23,593 nt of DNA from Chlamydomonas sphaeroides (taxonomy: Eukaryota; Chlorophyta; Chlorophyceae; Chlamydomonadales; Chlamydomonadaceae), in assembly GCA_001662425.1 (NCBI GenBank), contig BDDC01000995.1:12709-36301 (forward strand), written 5' to 3'. The translations under genes and the position numbers were made by a program. Shown in pieces: positions 1 to 9,901 of the stretch (the first letter of the stretch is position 1; each line of letters starts with the position of its first letter). Under the pieces are notes generated by a model that ran no database searches, was not told the origin of the DNA, and was given only the letters and a program-made list of their open reading frames with translations.

Positions 1-2680
1 TGGTGCTGCTGGTGCGTGCGCGACTCGCTGTAACGCAGACCACGGCGCGCGCGCGTGCTGGCTGGCTGGGGCTGGGCCGTCGTGTCTGCGTCCTCAGCCG
101 ATGGGGCCCACCCGAGCTGCGGCGCCACTGCGTCGATAGGCTTCCTGTTGAAGAGTGATCCGCACACGTATATCCCTGGGAAAGGGAGTCAAGTGATGCG
201 GCGACCCCGAGGGTGTCGACGGGCGCCTTTATCTCCTCAACACTTTCAATGATGAACCTGCTCAACATGAGCACGCGGGGGCTGGCCCCTGGCAGGGGCT
301 GTGCCGTCGGCCCCCTCGGCGGGGGCGCAGGCCCTTGGGCTTCCGCTACCGGGTACGCGCCCCGGAGCGCTACCCCGGGCCGGCAGGGTTTCTCCCCTTC
401 GGCCACACTTGACCTCTGGGCGCGACACGGGGCTGCGGCGGGGGCGCAGGCCCGGCGCTGTGTGTGCGCCCCCGCCGCTGTCAGCTGTCGTGCTGGGCAG
501 GTCGTGCACCGCGGCTGCTGCGCTCTGCAGCGCGAGCGCGGGCTACTGTGTGAACGTTGAAAAAACAGACGAAGTCATAGCTCCTGGACCTGCAATCCTG
601 CGAACCCGACATTGCACCCATAGCTGCTGCGACGGGGGGCCAAGCAGGCGAACAAGCATGCAGGGGGAGTGAAGCAGCGGCACGCAGCAGCCGGCGTTGT
701 CAGCAGGCTGAATGGGCTTTACCTGCAGACGTTCTCGCGCCAGCAGCAGTGCGCGCAGTGGCGTCGGTTGCTCCTGGTCCGGACCTGGTTTCCGGTACGT
801 GCTCCAGCTGCTGCCGCTGCGGTTCTTCCTGTGTTCTGGCGACCTGCTTGCCCCAGTGTTTGTCCTTCAGGTTCAGACTGTGACCCGACCGTGTCAGCGT
901 GGGCTCACCCAGGGCGACCTCCTGTGGGCTTACCTGCGGTGGTTGCCGCAGGCGAGCTCGAGCTGCGGCTGCTAAATGTCCCGTGTTACCGGCGGACCGG
1001 CGCGCTCACCACCCAGCCCCCGGGGTGCAGCTGCGCAGCCATACCGGAAGCAGGACTCGATGAAACTCCGACGCAGGACTCGATGAATTGTTTCAAACCT
1101 CCCCAGCTGCGCAAGGGTGCGTGGCTCGCCCCAAAAAGAGGCCACCCAGACCAGACGAACACCGTAGTTCATGATGCGATTGTAGCAGGGACTACTTAGG
1201 GGGTCTCGGGCACGCTAACCTCCCTGCCCTCACCCCACGGGGCGGACTTTGCCGCCTTAACTGCCTATAACGGCAGGAATGCACATCTCAACGCACGTCG
1301 CCGCTGCCAGGGCGGAAGCAGGCCGGGCGCGCAGCCCCGCGCAGCTGGAGGCGCAGCAGCAGCAGCAGCATGTTAAGAGCAGCGTTGAGGTCACGGTCTT
1401 GTTACGGGATGAGGGGGATGGGCAGGAGCATGCTGTTACGCTACCGGTGTTATCACCGCGCACTGCTTGTGTTACCCATTCACCCGGCCACTCAGACACC
1501 CACCCATAGCCCCGCGACACTCATTCCATCTTTCCATGTCGTGCCGCAGCCATGGCAGACTTGCACGTCATGCGCACGCCGCGCCCCAGGCAGCATCCTC
1601 GCAGGCAGCTGGCTGCAACCACAGTTGTTGCAGACCTGGGGCGTAGGGCCCATTAGGGCCCGGGTTCTCCCGTTGCACGGGTGCGGGCGAGTTGCTGCAA
1701 CGAGCGAGCCCCTCAGTCTTCAGACTTCCCCTCGCCTTGCGGCAGGGAGGTCATTCGAGGTGGTGCCAAAGACGGTCGCGCCTAGCACATGACACGTTCA
1801 GTGACTTCGTTGGCCTCCGCCCGCCTCAGGTCACCCAGCCCGGGTGACTTCAGTCCCAAACAGCCAACACGCCGGGTGGCGTGGGCGACCTGGGTAACTA
1901 AGGTTCGAGCCTTTGTACGCGTTTTTCGTATTTCGTACTGTTGAGCCCTGGTTGCCACGATGGAGCGTCTCGGTGTGCTCTGTGTGTGACGAGTGGCAGC
2001 CCTACAGCCTCCCCCCAGGAGCCGCCGCCAGGGTTGAGCTCGCGCCACACCACCGCCGACCGCGGGGTGGGGGCCTGAGCGCCAGCAGCGACGGCCTGGC
2101 GACGCCCCACGTCCGCCGCTGTACGCTCTGGTCGGAGCCGCGTGGCGTGCTGGGTGGCGCGTCCTCGCCCTCTCCCCTCTACAGCGTCCGCCGCCGTGGC
2201 GACCCGCACCTCCGCCGCGGCGGCAGCAGACGCAGACGCAGTTGTATGCGGCTGGCCCGTTTCACAGGACCTGACGTGGCCTGACTTGATGAGCCATCAA
2301 ACTAGCAACTTGCGCATACCAGCGGGGCCGCCGGTCGCACTTATGCCTTGCTCGAGCCTAGTGCAGGCACTCGGGCTGCTCGTGGTTTCCTGGGACCCAC
2401 CTCGTACGGCCGTGCCTCGCGGACGTAGCATGCCCGCTGTATGCCGTACCCGACGCTGCCCGTTGGGGGGACCCGAGAGCGGAGAGCCACCGACAGCCAC
2501 AGAACGGCTGCGATGTGGTGCGGCTGGGCGCAGCGGTCTTGCTGCCAAGCCGCTGTGCACGGTACGTTCCTCCTGGCGGCGCGCCTCCCCGGACCCCGCC
2601 GCCTCAACTGCGCGCAGCGAGCTGCTGCCCTGCTCGAGCGCAACCAACAGTGAGTAACACCTCGGATCTATTGCCGTGCG
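1..2680. other. No recognisable gene; intergenic or upstream DNA
   Basis: I see no gene in this stretch. Open frames of up to about 170 codons exist on both strands, but they overlap one another, have mixed composition and show no domain or splice-consistent chain of exons. Short direct repeats are present: a GC-rich element of about 17 bp near 317 and again near 434, and a 15-bp copy of GCAGGACTCGATGAA near 1050 and 1075. Base composition is less biased than in the coding exons further right. The stretch probably holds intergenic DNA plus distal upstream sequence of the gene starting at 3212. Confidence 0.5.
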
Positions 2681-2688
2681 TATAAAAC
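2681..2688 (+). promoter_or_regulatory. TATA-like box upstream of the bZIP gene
   Basis: The octamer TATAAAAC lies about 530 bp before the proposed start codon at 3212. If used, transcription would begin near 2710-2720 and the 5' leader would be about 500 nt, or would contain an unseen intron. The assignment rests on the motif and position only. Confidence 0.35.
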
Positions 2689-3211
2689 AGGTGCATCGCC
2701 TTCAAATGCAGCTACGAGTTGGGGTCTGATGCGACGAGCAGAAGTGCGCGAGCAGCACGACAGCCCCAAAACCGGCCATGCACGTGTCCTTCAAAGTCAA
2801 ACGCACACTGTCCCCCTGCTGTCCCCTGCCTAACTGGACACCACATACTACCCAATCCTTGCGTTTGTGACGCTTCGGGCTCGGGTCGCACGTTCGGCTC
2901 TTGTTCCTATATCACCAAAACGGAGCCAACGTCGCTCTGTAACGGAGCATAAGACCGGATAACGGCAGTAGCTGCAGCCCTGCTGCGGTGCGTCGACACG
3001 CGGAAGATGGCTTGGTAGAATTTCCTTGCGATGCCGTTTTCAAGGAGCCAGATGGCCCATGTCAACATGCACTCGTAATCGGCGCACTAGTACCTGCAGG
3101 GTGCTGGGCCAACGTTGGAAGGAGCGAGATGACCGTGTTTGTCACGACGCCATATCACCGACATTCTCCCTATGCACTGCCTTTCGTGTGGACAGGCTTG
3201 TCGCAACAGGC

Positions 3212-6200
3212 ATGGCGAACGCGGAAGTTGCGTATCTCGCCAACCTCGGCGGTCCGCCTGTCGAGACAGCAGCTACCAAGCCCCCGAGCGGCTTGGACTT
3301 CGACGCGGACTTCATGGACTTTCTTGACGCAGTTGGCGACGTTGGGGGCGCTCAGGCTTGTTCGGGCATGAACAGGTGAACGCCAAAAATCAAAGCAGTG
3401 CCCCCCAACCTGCCACCAACGACAAATGCTGCATACCATGCTCTGCGGGGGGCGGCGTACGTGTCGACATTTCTTTTTACGCCAAAACCTGGTGGCCGTA
3501 TGTCGGACTACGTTCGTGTAACACCCAGTAGTACCCTAAATCGTGTCGCGGCCCTTGCCCGTCACCGTGTTGCAGGGCCTCTGCTCAGCATGTGCTGTAC
3601 ACCACGGCACCCGACTGCCTACCGCGGCAGCCCGGGCCGACGCAGTTGCCGCCAACGCCAAATGCACAGCAACACATCGGCGCGCCGCACAGCAACCTGC
3701 TAGGCCGGCCCCTCGCCGCCGAAATCTCACGCCTGAATCAGCTGCAGCGCTCCGTCAGCGCTCCGTCAGCCCGGCTCACAGATCTCGTCGCCGAGGCGGC
3801 GGCGGCAGCGGCCGCTGGCGACGACGGCGCCTGCGGCGCCATCGCCGCGCCGCGCTGGGCGCTCTTCGAGACCCGCGGAAGCGGCGGCGCCGTCAGCGGA
3901 CTCGACTCTGTCGGCGGCGTCAGCGTGCTCCTCTCCGATAACGCCGTCAGCTTCACGGCGCCGCCAGGCGCCGCCGGCGCCGGCGCCGCCGATGGCAGCA
4001 ATCCAAGCCTCCCGTCGCCTGGCCCCGACGGTAGCAGCCCCGTCAGCCCCGCCGCCGAGACCTACCCGTACGGCGCGCCGCCGACCGCTCAGCTGCAGCG
4101 GAGGCAGGAGGTGGGCTGCTGGAGTGCGGCGCCGCGTCTGCCGCCGCCGCCAGCGTCGCCGCCGCCGCCGCACCTGGCCAAGACGGCGGCGGCACCTGTG
4201 GCCGGCGGCGCCGCCGCGCCGCCGCAGCCCTTTATCGGCTACGCGCTGGCCTCCTCGGGCGGCAGCGGCGGCGGCGGTGCCGCCGCCTTCGGCGGCGCGT
4301 TCGAGATCTTCTCCCGGCCGCAGTCCGAGGGGCTCCAGCTGACGGCGGCGCCGCTGCAGCCGCGCTCCGTGCAGCATCAGGCGATGCGGCTGCAGCTGCT
4401 GGCGCGACCGCAGCGGCTGCCGGGTCTGCATCGGGGAAGCCTGGACGCAGGAGTGGGCCTGGGCGCGGCGTGGGGCTTGCTGGGGTCCCAGGCGCAGGCC
4501 CTGGCGCAGGCACAAGCCCTGGCGCAGGCACAGAACCAAGCTCAGGCTCTGGTCCGAGCCCAAGCCCTGGCCCAAGCCCAAGCCCAAGGCCAAACCCAGG
4601 CGCAGGCGCAGGCGCAGGCGCAGGCGCAGGCGCAGGCGCAGGCGCAGGCGCAGGCCTGGCAGCGGCCTGCCAAGCGCCAGCAGAGCTCGCTGTCCCGGTC
4701 TTGCAGCTCGACGGCGGAGACGCCGCTGGCGGCCGCCGCAGAACTCGCCGCCACCTTGACGCCGCTGAGCCCGCCGGCGGCTGCGGCGGCGACGGCGGCG
4801 TCGCTCGCATCCTGGCCCAGCGCCGCGCCGCTGCGGGCCCTGGCGCTGACGGCCCTCTCTGGCGGCGTTGACGGCGGGGCGGGGTCGCGGCCTTGCTCGG
4901 GCGGCTTCGGTTGGCCGTCGGCGCTTGGGCTGGCTCCTCTGCCCGAGGACGCAGCCGTCGCTGGTGAGACCACGGGATTGCGACCTGCTCACGAACCGCG
5001 ATGCCGTGTCGGCTTGGCGAAGAGCGGTTGGGCGATGGAGGTCGCAGCTTAACGGCTTGCTGCGCGCCCCCCGCAAGCAGGCCTGCTGCCTGAGCCGCTG
5101 AGCCCTTTCCCCCATGCATGTGACCGCCGCCACAGACGCTGATGGCTTGCCGCAGCCCGCCGCCGACGGCTCCGGCATGTCGCCGACGGCCGCCGCCGCC
5201 GCCGCCGCCGCAGCCGCCATGGCGGCGCCGCGCCAGCGCCGCAGCTCGGCCGCCCGCCGCCGCAGTGCGCCGACGGCCGGCGGCGACATCGACGCTATGG
5301 ACTGCAGCGACGGCGACGGCGACGCCGTCGCTGCCGTCGCCGTCGTCACCGACGGTGGCCCCGCTGGCGGCTGCGATGACGACGACTCGGACTGGGACGG
5401 CGCCGACGGCGGCCGGCCGGCGGCGCAGCGCGGCCGGTCCAAGCAGGGTGCAGGTCGCCGTGGGAGTGGCGGGCCGCCGCCGCCGCCACCGGCGGCAGCG
5501 GCCCGGCGGACTAACTCAGTCACTGGCGGCTCAATGGTGCGCGAACCTCATCCCACTCTATCTGTCCTGACCCGACCCATTAGAGTAACCAAAGTGGCCG
5601 GGGACCAGCGCTCGTATCTTGGATTAATACCATTGACATGTCGACCATTAAGTTTAATAGGCTTTAATCGACTGAAAGACCAGGGCTGCCAAGGTCTTGT
5701 GCAGCGGCCCGCTCTGCCGGCATGCCGCGCCCCGTGCGCCCGTGCGCCCGCATGTTTCCGGCCCTGCCACCAACCCTGCCCTCGGCCTTGCCCACAGGCC
5801 GCGATGGGAGCCGCGGCGGCGCGCAACGTCGCCAGCGGCACCGCCGGAGCGTCGCGCTACAGAGACCGCCGTCGGGTGGGTTCACGGCGTGTCGGAATGC
5901 CCTTGCGTCACCTATCGAGACGGATCGGCGCCGGGACGGGTTTCTCTTCCGACGCACGTTGCAACCTGCATGCGGCGCAGCGGCGCTTGCGACCGGCCCC
6001 AGCTCCCTCGTGCTGCCTCGCCGCGGAGCCGCAGTGTGAGCTGCGCGCGCTGCGGTAGCGCTTGCCCCGGCCGCTGCGCTCGGCCACGCACATACCCCGC
6101 AACGATTGCATGCAGCGATGCTGGCACCTACCGGTAAAGACAACGTGAAGTCACCACCGCATCTCGCGTGTGTGTGTGTTGCTGGCGGCCACTGCCCCGC

Positions 6201-6376
6201 AGGAGAAGCTGAGTACGCTGCAGGAGCACGTGGCGGCGCAGCGGTTGCAGATCGTGCAGCTGCGGCGGCGGCTGCGGCAGCTGCGGCGCGCTCGCGGCGA
6301 GCAGAACGTGTCGGACGACAGCGGGGATGAGCCGCCCGAGGTCAAGGCGGAGCCCGAGGTCAAGGCGGAGGTTTGA
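3212..6376 (+). CDS. Putative bZIP transcription factor, 5 exons, about 689 aa
   Basis: Proposed exons are 3212-3375, 3576-4963, 5136-5453, 5850-5875 and 6203-6376, summing to 2070 nt in frame. The product is probably a nuclear DNA-binding regulator. Residues 28-39 are acidic and aromatic (LDFDADFMDFLD), like an activation domain. Residues 360-415 are Gln/Ala-rich and an Asp run lies in exon 3. Residues 617-632 form a basic stretch, GRSKQGAASRYRDRRR. From 633 there is a heptad zipper with a-positions L635, V642, I649, L656 and d-positions L638, Q645, L652, L659. R628 lies exactly ten residues before the first d-position Leu, as in bZIP proteins, but the usually invariant Asn is Lys620. The C-terminus has repeated VKAE. 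Start choice: 3212 has good context and coding-like composition; an in-frame ATG at 3059 would add 51 atypical residues. Exons 1, 2, 3 and 5 are solid. Exon 4 uses a weak GAG acceptor; an alternative ends exon 3 at 5536 and begins exon 4 at 5798 (734 aa), but gives a poorer basic region. Confidence 0.72.
4486..4656 (+). repeat. CAGGCG hexanucleotide repeat encoding Gln-Ala
   Basis: The core at 4597-4650 is nine perfect CAGGCG units, preceded by about 110 bp of degenerate copies with interspersed CTG, CGA and AAC codons. It lies inside exon 2 of the bZIP gene and encodes residues 360-415, rich in alternating Gln and Ala. Because the unit is a multiple of three, length changes keep the frame. 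The other frames and strand also stay open, giving Gly-Ala, Leu-Arg or Cys-Ala repeats that are shadows. Confidence 0.9.
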
Positions 6377-6548
6377 GCAAGGCCGGCGCTAAGCCGCGAG
6401 GTGTGAAGGCAGAGGGTAGGGCCGCGGCAGGTGGCAGCCCGAGGCTGGTGCAGTGCGCCCGGAGCTGCCACGGCCGGCTGCTGCCGGCGGCTGCAGCGGC
6501 GGCTTGGCCAGATCAGTGCAGTGCGGGTGCAGTGCGGCAGAGAAGAGC

Positions 6549-6559
6549 AGAGATAATAA
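6549..6559 (+). promoter_or_regulatory. AATAAA-like motif after the bZIP gene
   Basis: An AT-rich GATAATAAAG stands out about 175 bp after the stop codon at 6376. It resembles a canonical eukaryotic poly(A) signal, although volvocine algae usually use TGTAA, which I do not see nearby. The assignment rests on motif and position only. Confidence 0.25.
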
Positions 6560-8601
6560 AGACGACCAGAGAGGCGTGGGGCCGCATGTAGCACGCTCTG
6601 TGGGGACATCGGTGGGCATTGCAGCACCGCGGGGAGGCGGACATGGGGCTGTAGCGGAGGGGGCGGTGCAGGGCTGCTGGACTGCTTAGGCAGCCGGCGT
6701 CGGAGTGCCGGACGGGCCAAGGCCCCCGGCCGGCAGGGCTTCGCGAGCCGACGGCTGCGGCGCGGAGCACCGAGCGCGGCGCCAGAAGGCGCGTAGCGGC
6801 GGCCGCTGCCGTCGGACTTGGGGCCGCAGCATGGAGCGGCGGCCGGCGAGGGGCGAGCGCGGCTGGGCTGATGGGCCCATGGCCTCCCGCGATGCCTCGC
6901 GCCGCGTGCTGGGGCCAGGCCGGCCGGCCCAGCGCCTTGCGGCGGTTGCATCAGCGCGTCTCGAGACGTGGGCTGGCGGGTGGGTGATGTCTGCGCCGTC
7001 GCAGCGCCGCGTTTGCCACGCTTGCCGCGCCCACGTGTGCGCCCAACTCGCGATTGGGTGTGCGTTTGCGAGCGCATCCAGTCGGCGACGCTTTCGCCCC
7101 CCGTTTGTTGTTGCGGGGTGCCGCGCGGCGCGCGTCACGTGCTTGCCTGCGTGCTGTCCGTGTTGCGCGCGCCTCACACGCGCCTCGCGCGCGGCGTGCG
7201 GCGCGTTGTGCGGCGGAGCGTCGCAGCGCCGCCGCAGGCAGTGTACGTCTCGTGCTGCGTGCGGTGTTGCTTGCAGTGCTTAGTGTGTTCGCAGGGGAGG
7301 GGGTCCAATGCTTGCATGACAGCGCATCGCTCGAAGCGGCCTCCTGGCCATGCTAGCAGCCGACGTGGCGCAGCCCGCGAGTACTGCCGCGCGACCCTCT
7401 AAGCGCAGGCGCTCGACACCACCGGCCCCGCCGCCGGCGGCCGCCGCGGCCGCTCCGCCGGGCTGCCGCCGGCGGTGGCCCCGCCGCTGGCGGCGCGTGT
7501 TGTGTGGGGTCTAGCTGCGCCCGATTTATCCTGGGGGTTCATGGGCGGCTGCTGCTGATGATGACAGCGCCATCGCCATCCCTCATAGTGCATCTATACC
7601 GGTACAGCCGCCATGTGACCTACCCGGGTGCCCACCCACGCACGACGACGCTTGCAACGCACGAAGGGCGCCACCGCGGCCGCCTCGTTCTACGTGGCGC
7701 GCAGCCGTGCCGTGCCGCTGCGACTGGTTGGTTGGTTGGCTGGCTGGCTGAGCGTTGCGCTGTGGGGCCGGTTTGTGGTAGGGCGGCGAGTGTGGGTGTC
7801 GCTCGCCGCCGCTCGGACGCGGTGCCCATGGGGCGAGCGGACCAACTGTTTAGGACTAGGACTGCTCCTCATTTCTCGGCCCGGGTCTAGGCCGGCGCCA
7901 GTGTGGTTCGCGTGGCCGCGGCGCGGGGCGGGCGCTTTGGGTTGAGGTCCAGGGGACTAGGGCCCGAGAGCTGGGTCGGCGCCTGGGGCCTGACTGGGGC
8001 GGGCAGCGCATGGCTCGGAGATGGTGATGGAAGCAGTGCTCAAGGACAGATGGAAGACGATGGAAGGAGTGTCCGAGCACGGATGGGACGCGGCAGGGCC
8101 GTTTGCTGCGGTGCAGGTGGCAGGAGGGTGCCTCCGCCGGTCTGCTGCGGCAGGGGACGCGCGACTCGGTGGGTGGGACTGCAAAGATGGATGGGTTCAA
8201 AGGTAGGACTTGCAGCACGGGTCGGAGGGCGTCGCCGTGGATGGCGAGGTACGGCCGCGACGTGCGGTCGAGCCGAGCCGCCGCTTCGGAGCTTTGCTTA
8301 CTTCCCCTGCCCATCCCGAATGGAGCCCACGCGCCGCTGGGCGCAGACGTGTGTGTGTGCGTTGCTTTAGGCTCTACGCCTCCAGGATAACGTCGCACGG
8401 CTGTCGTACGTGATGCTTGTCGTACGGTGTACGGCGCGCAACTTATGCGTTTAGTAACGTGCCGGGTTGAGTATTGGGCCGTGCGTGTTGAGGCGGCTGC
8501 TGAGGGCCAGGCCCAATAGCGAGGACGCGCCAACTGGCGGGAGCGCCTCTAACTGACGGAAGCGCCTCTTACTGTGCGCCGCATAAGGGCCTAAGAGAAC
8601 A

Positions 8602-8642
8602 GCCACCAAGTCGCCGCGATGTCGCGCGCGCGGCTTGGTGGC
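8602..8642. other. Inverted repeat with 9-bp perfect stem
   Basis: GCCACCAAG at 8602-8610 is the reverse complement of CTTGGTGGC at 8634-8642. The 23-nt GC-rich spacer can partly pair as well. It could be a small RNA hairpin, a protein-binding site or chance; nothing nearby decides. Confidence 0.4.
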
Positions 8643-9770
8643 CGCTACTGCCCTCACTGCTTGCTTGCACGGCGTTTGTGCCGGTGCGGGCGTTGACTCG
8701 GCTTCATATGTTGCTAACTCGGCTTGTTATGACAATGCGGCCACTGGCGCAGGGCCAGACGCACGCAGTGGCGAAGGCAACCAGCCAGCGGCGCGGCCGG
8801 CGCCGTCTTCTGCCGTGGCCTGGACCCATTGGGCCGGTGCCGAGCGGCAGTCGGCGGCGGTTATCCGGTATGCGGCAGCTGGATCCAGGATCTCCTGGGC
8901 TGCGGTAGCTGGATTGCTGACCTCCTGATGGATCGAGCGTAGTCCATACCACCATGTGCTTTCTCGGGGCTCGCCCCGTCTCCTGTTGTCGGCCTGGCCG
9001 GTGGTGCAATCACAGGCCTGGGGAGCAATAAGCTGTAGTCGTCGTGTAGACGGGTCTGGGCCACCCAACCTAAAGTGTGACCGGGCGCCTGGGCTGCGGC
9101 GCTGGCTGAAGCCGCCGCAGCCGTCGGGCGGCACAGGCTCGAGCCCCGAGCATTTTGGGTTTGTTCCAAAGGCATCCGTTTTACCAACAAAGCCGGTGCT
9201 CGGTACCCTTTGGTTGGGGACGAGCGGCGCGCCACACCCCTCGCGTGGTTGTAATTGGAACCCCTCGCGTTCGCGTGCACGTCCAGGGGCGCATGCGCGT
9301 ATGTGTGGGTGTCTGGTGTGGGTGTGCTGCTGCTTTGTCTGTTCGCTCAGGTGGGCGATGCGCGGGTATTGAAGCCCTAATGCGGTTGCTGTGACGCGCG
9401 TGGCGGGCTGGCTGGCCGGCTGGCTGGCCGCCACGGATCGACGCATCGCGCTGTGGGGGTGCGGCATATGTAACCATGGCATTGACGCGCGCGCATCTCT
9501 GGCTGCATTGATGCGTTCAGGTTCCGCATCCCCGCATGCAGTCAAGGCCAGGCGGCGTGTGGCACTGCAGCCTAACCAACCGCCGGCTAGCCCCTATCCG
9601 CGACCCACGGCTGCCCCTGGCTTGGGAAAGGACTTGGGGGCCGCACCGGTGGCCGCAGAGCAGCCGCATCCCATGCCACCTCACCTGCCACGTCAGCTCT
9701 CCGCACCTTGTCCGTGGACCTTTGTGCGGCAAGGGGCGCTTCATCTGCACCGCATTGCACGCTTCGAGGA

Positions 9771-9779
9771 TATAAAATA
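9771..9779 (+). promoter_or_regulatory. Strong TATA box candidate without an identified gene
   Basis: TATAAAATA is the best TATA match in the window and stands out against GC-rich surroundings. Eleven bases downstream begins the first of two 49-bp repeats. A 22-codon ATG frame starts at 9837 and a longer frame covers the second repeat and reaches 10913, but neither looks clearly coding. It may mark the promoter of a non-coding or rapidly evolving transcript. Confidence 0.35.
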
Positions 9780-9781
9780 GG

Positions 9782-9901
9782 GAATGGGGTCGCTCCAACG
9801 AGCCCGCAACGTCGGAGAGCTGCTTCAGTGGGGATATGAAAGTTGAAAGAGTGAATGGGGTTGCTCCAACGAGCCCGCAACGTCAGAGAGCTTATTCAGT
9901 G
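9782..9901 (+). repeat. Two direct 49-bp copies, 71 bp apart
   Basis: Copies at 9782-9830 and 9853-9901 match at 45 of 49 positions. Both share the core GCTCCAACGAGCCCGCAACG. They are separated by 22 bp and lie just after a TATA box. The match is too long to be chance. Confidence 0.9.

Larger units (their letters stand above)
6377..9770. other. No recognisable gene; 3' flank and intergenic repeats
   Basis: The first part is probably 3' untranslated sequence of the bZIP gene. The rest holds overlapping chance frames on both strands with no domain and no frame-consistent exon chain. Low-complexity items include palindromic GCCGCCGGCGGC clusters near 7430-7495, TTGG/CTGG runs near 7728-7750 and 9408-9430, a doubled element of about 21 bp near 8530-8573, and a diverged doubled element of about 30 bp at 8871-8930. 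A small hairpin at 8602-8642 is listed separately. Confidence 0.5.

Noticed and set aside
1895..1920. tRNA T-arm-like GGTTCGAGCC
   Set aside because: No matching acceptor, D or anticodon arms could be found around it.
3766..5523. 585-codon minus-strand open frame opposite the bZIP gene
   Set aside because: It is Arg/Ala-rich, reads through two introns of the plus-strand gene and arises from GC-rich codon positions and the hexanucleotide repeat.
6705..7283. 192-codon plus-strand frame
   Set aside because: Arg/Ala/Cys-rich, overlapped by other frames on both strands, with no motif or splice context.
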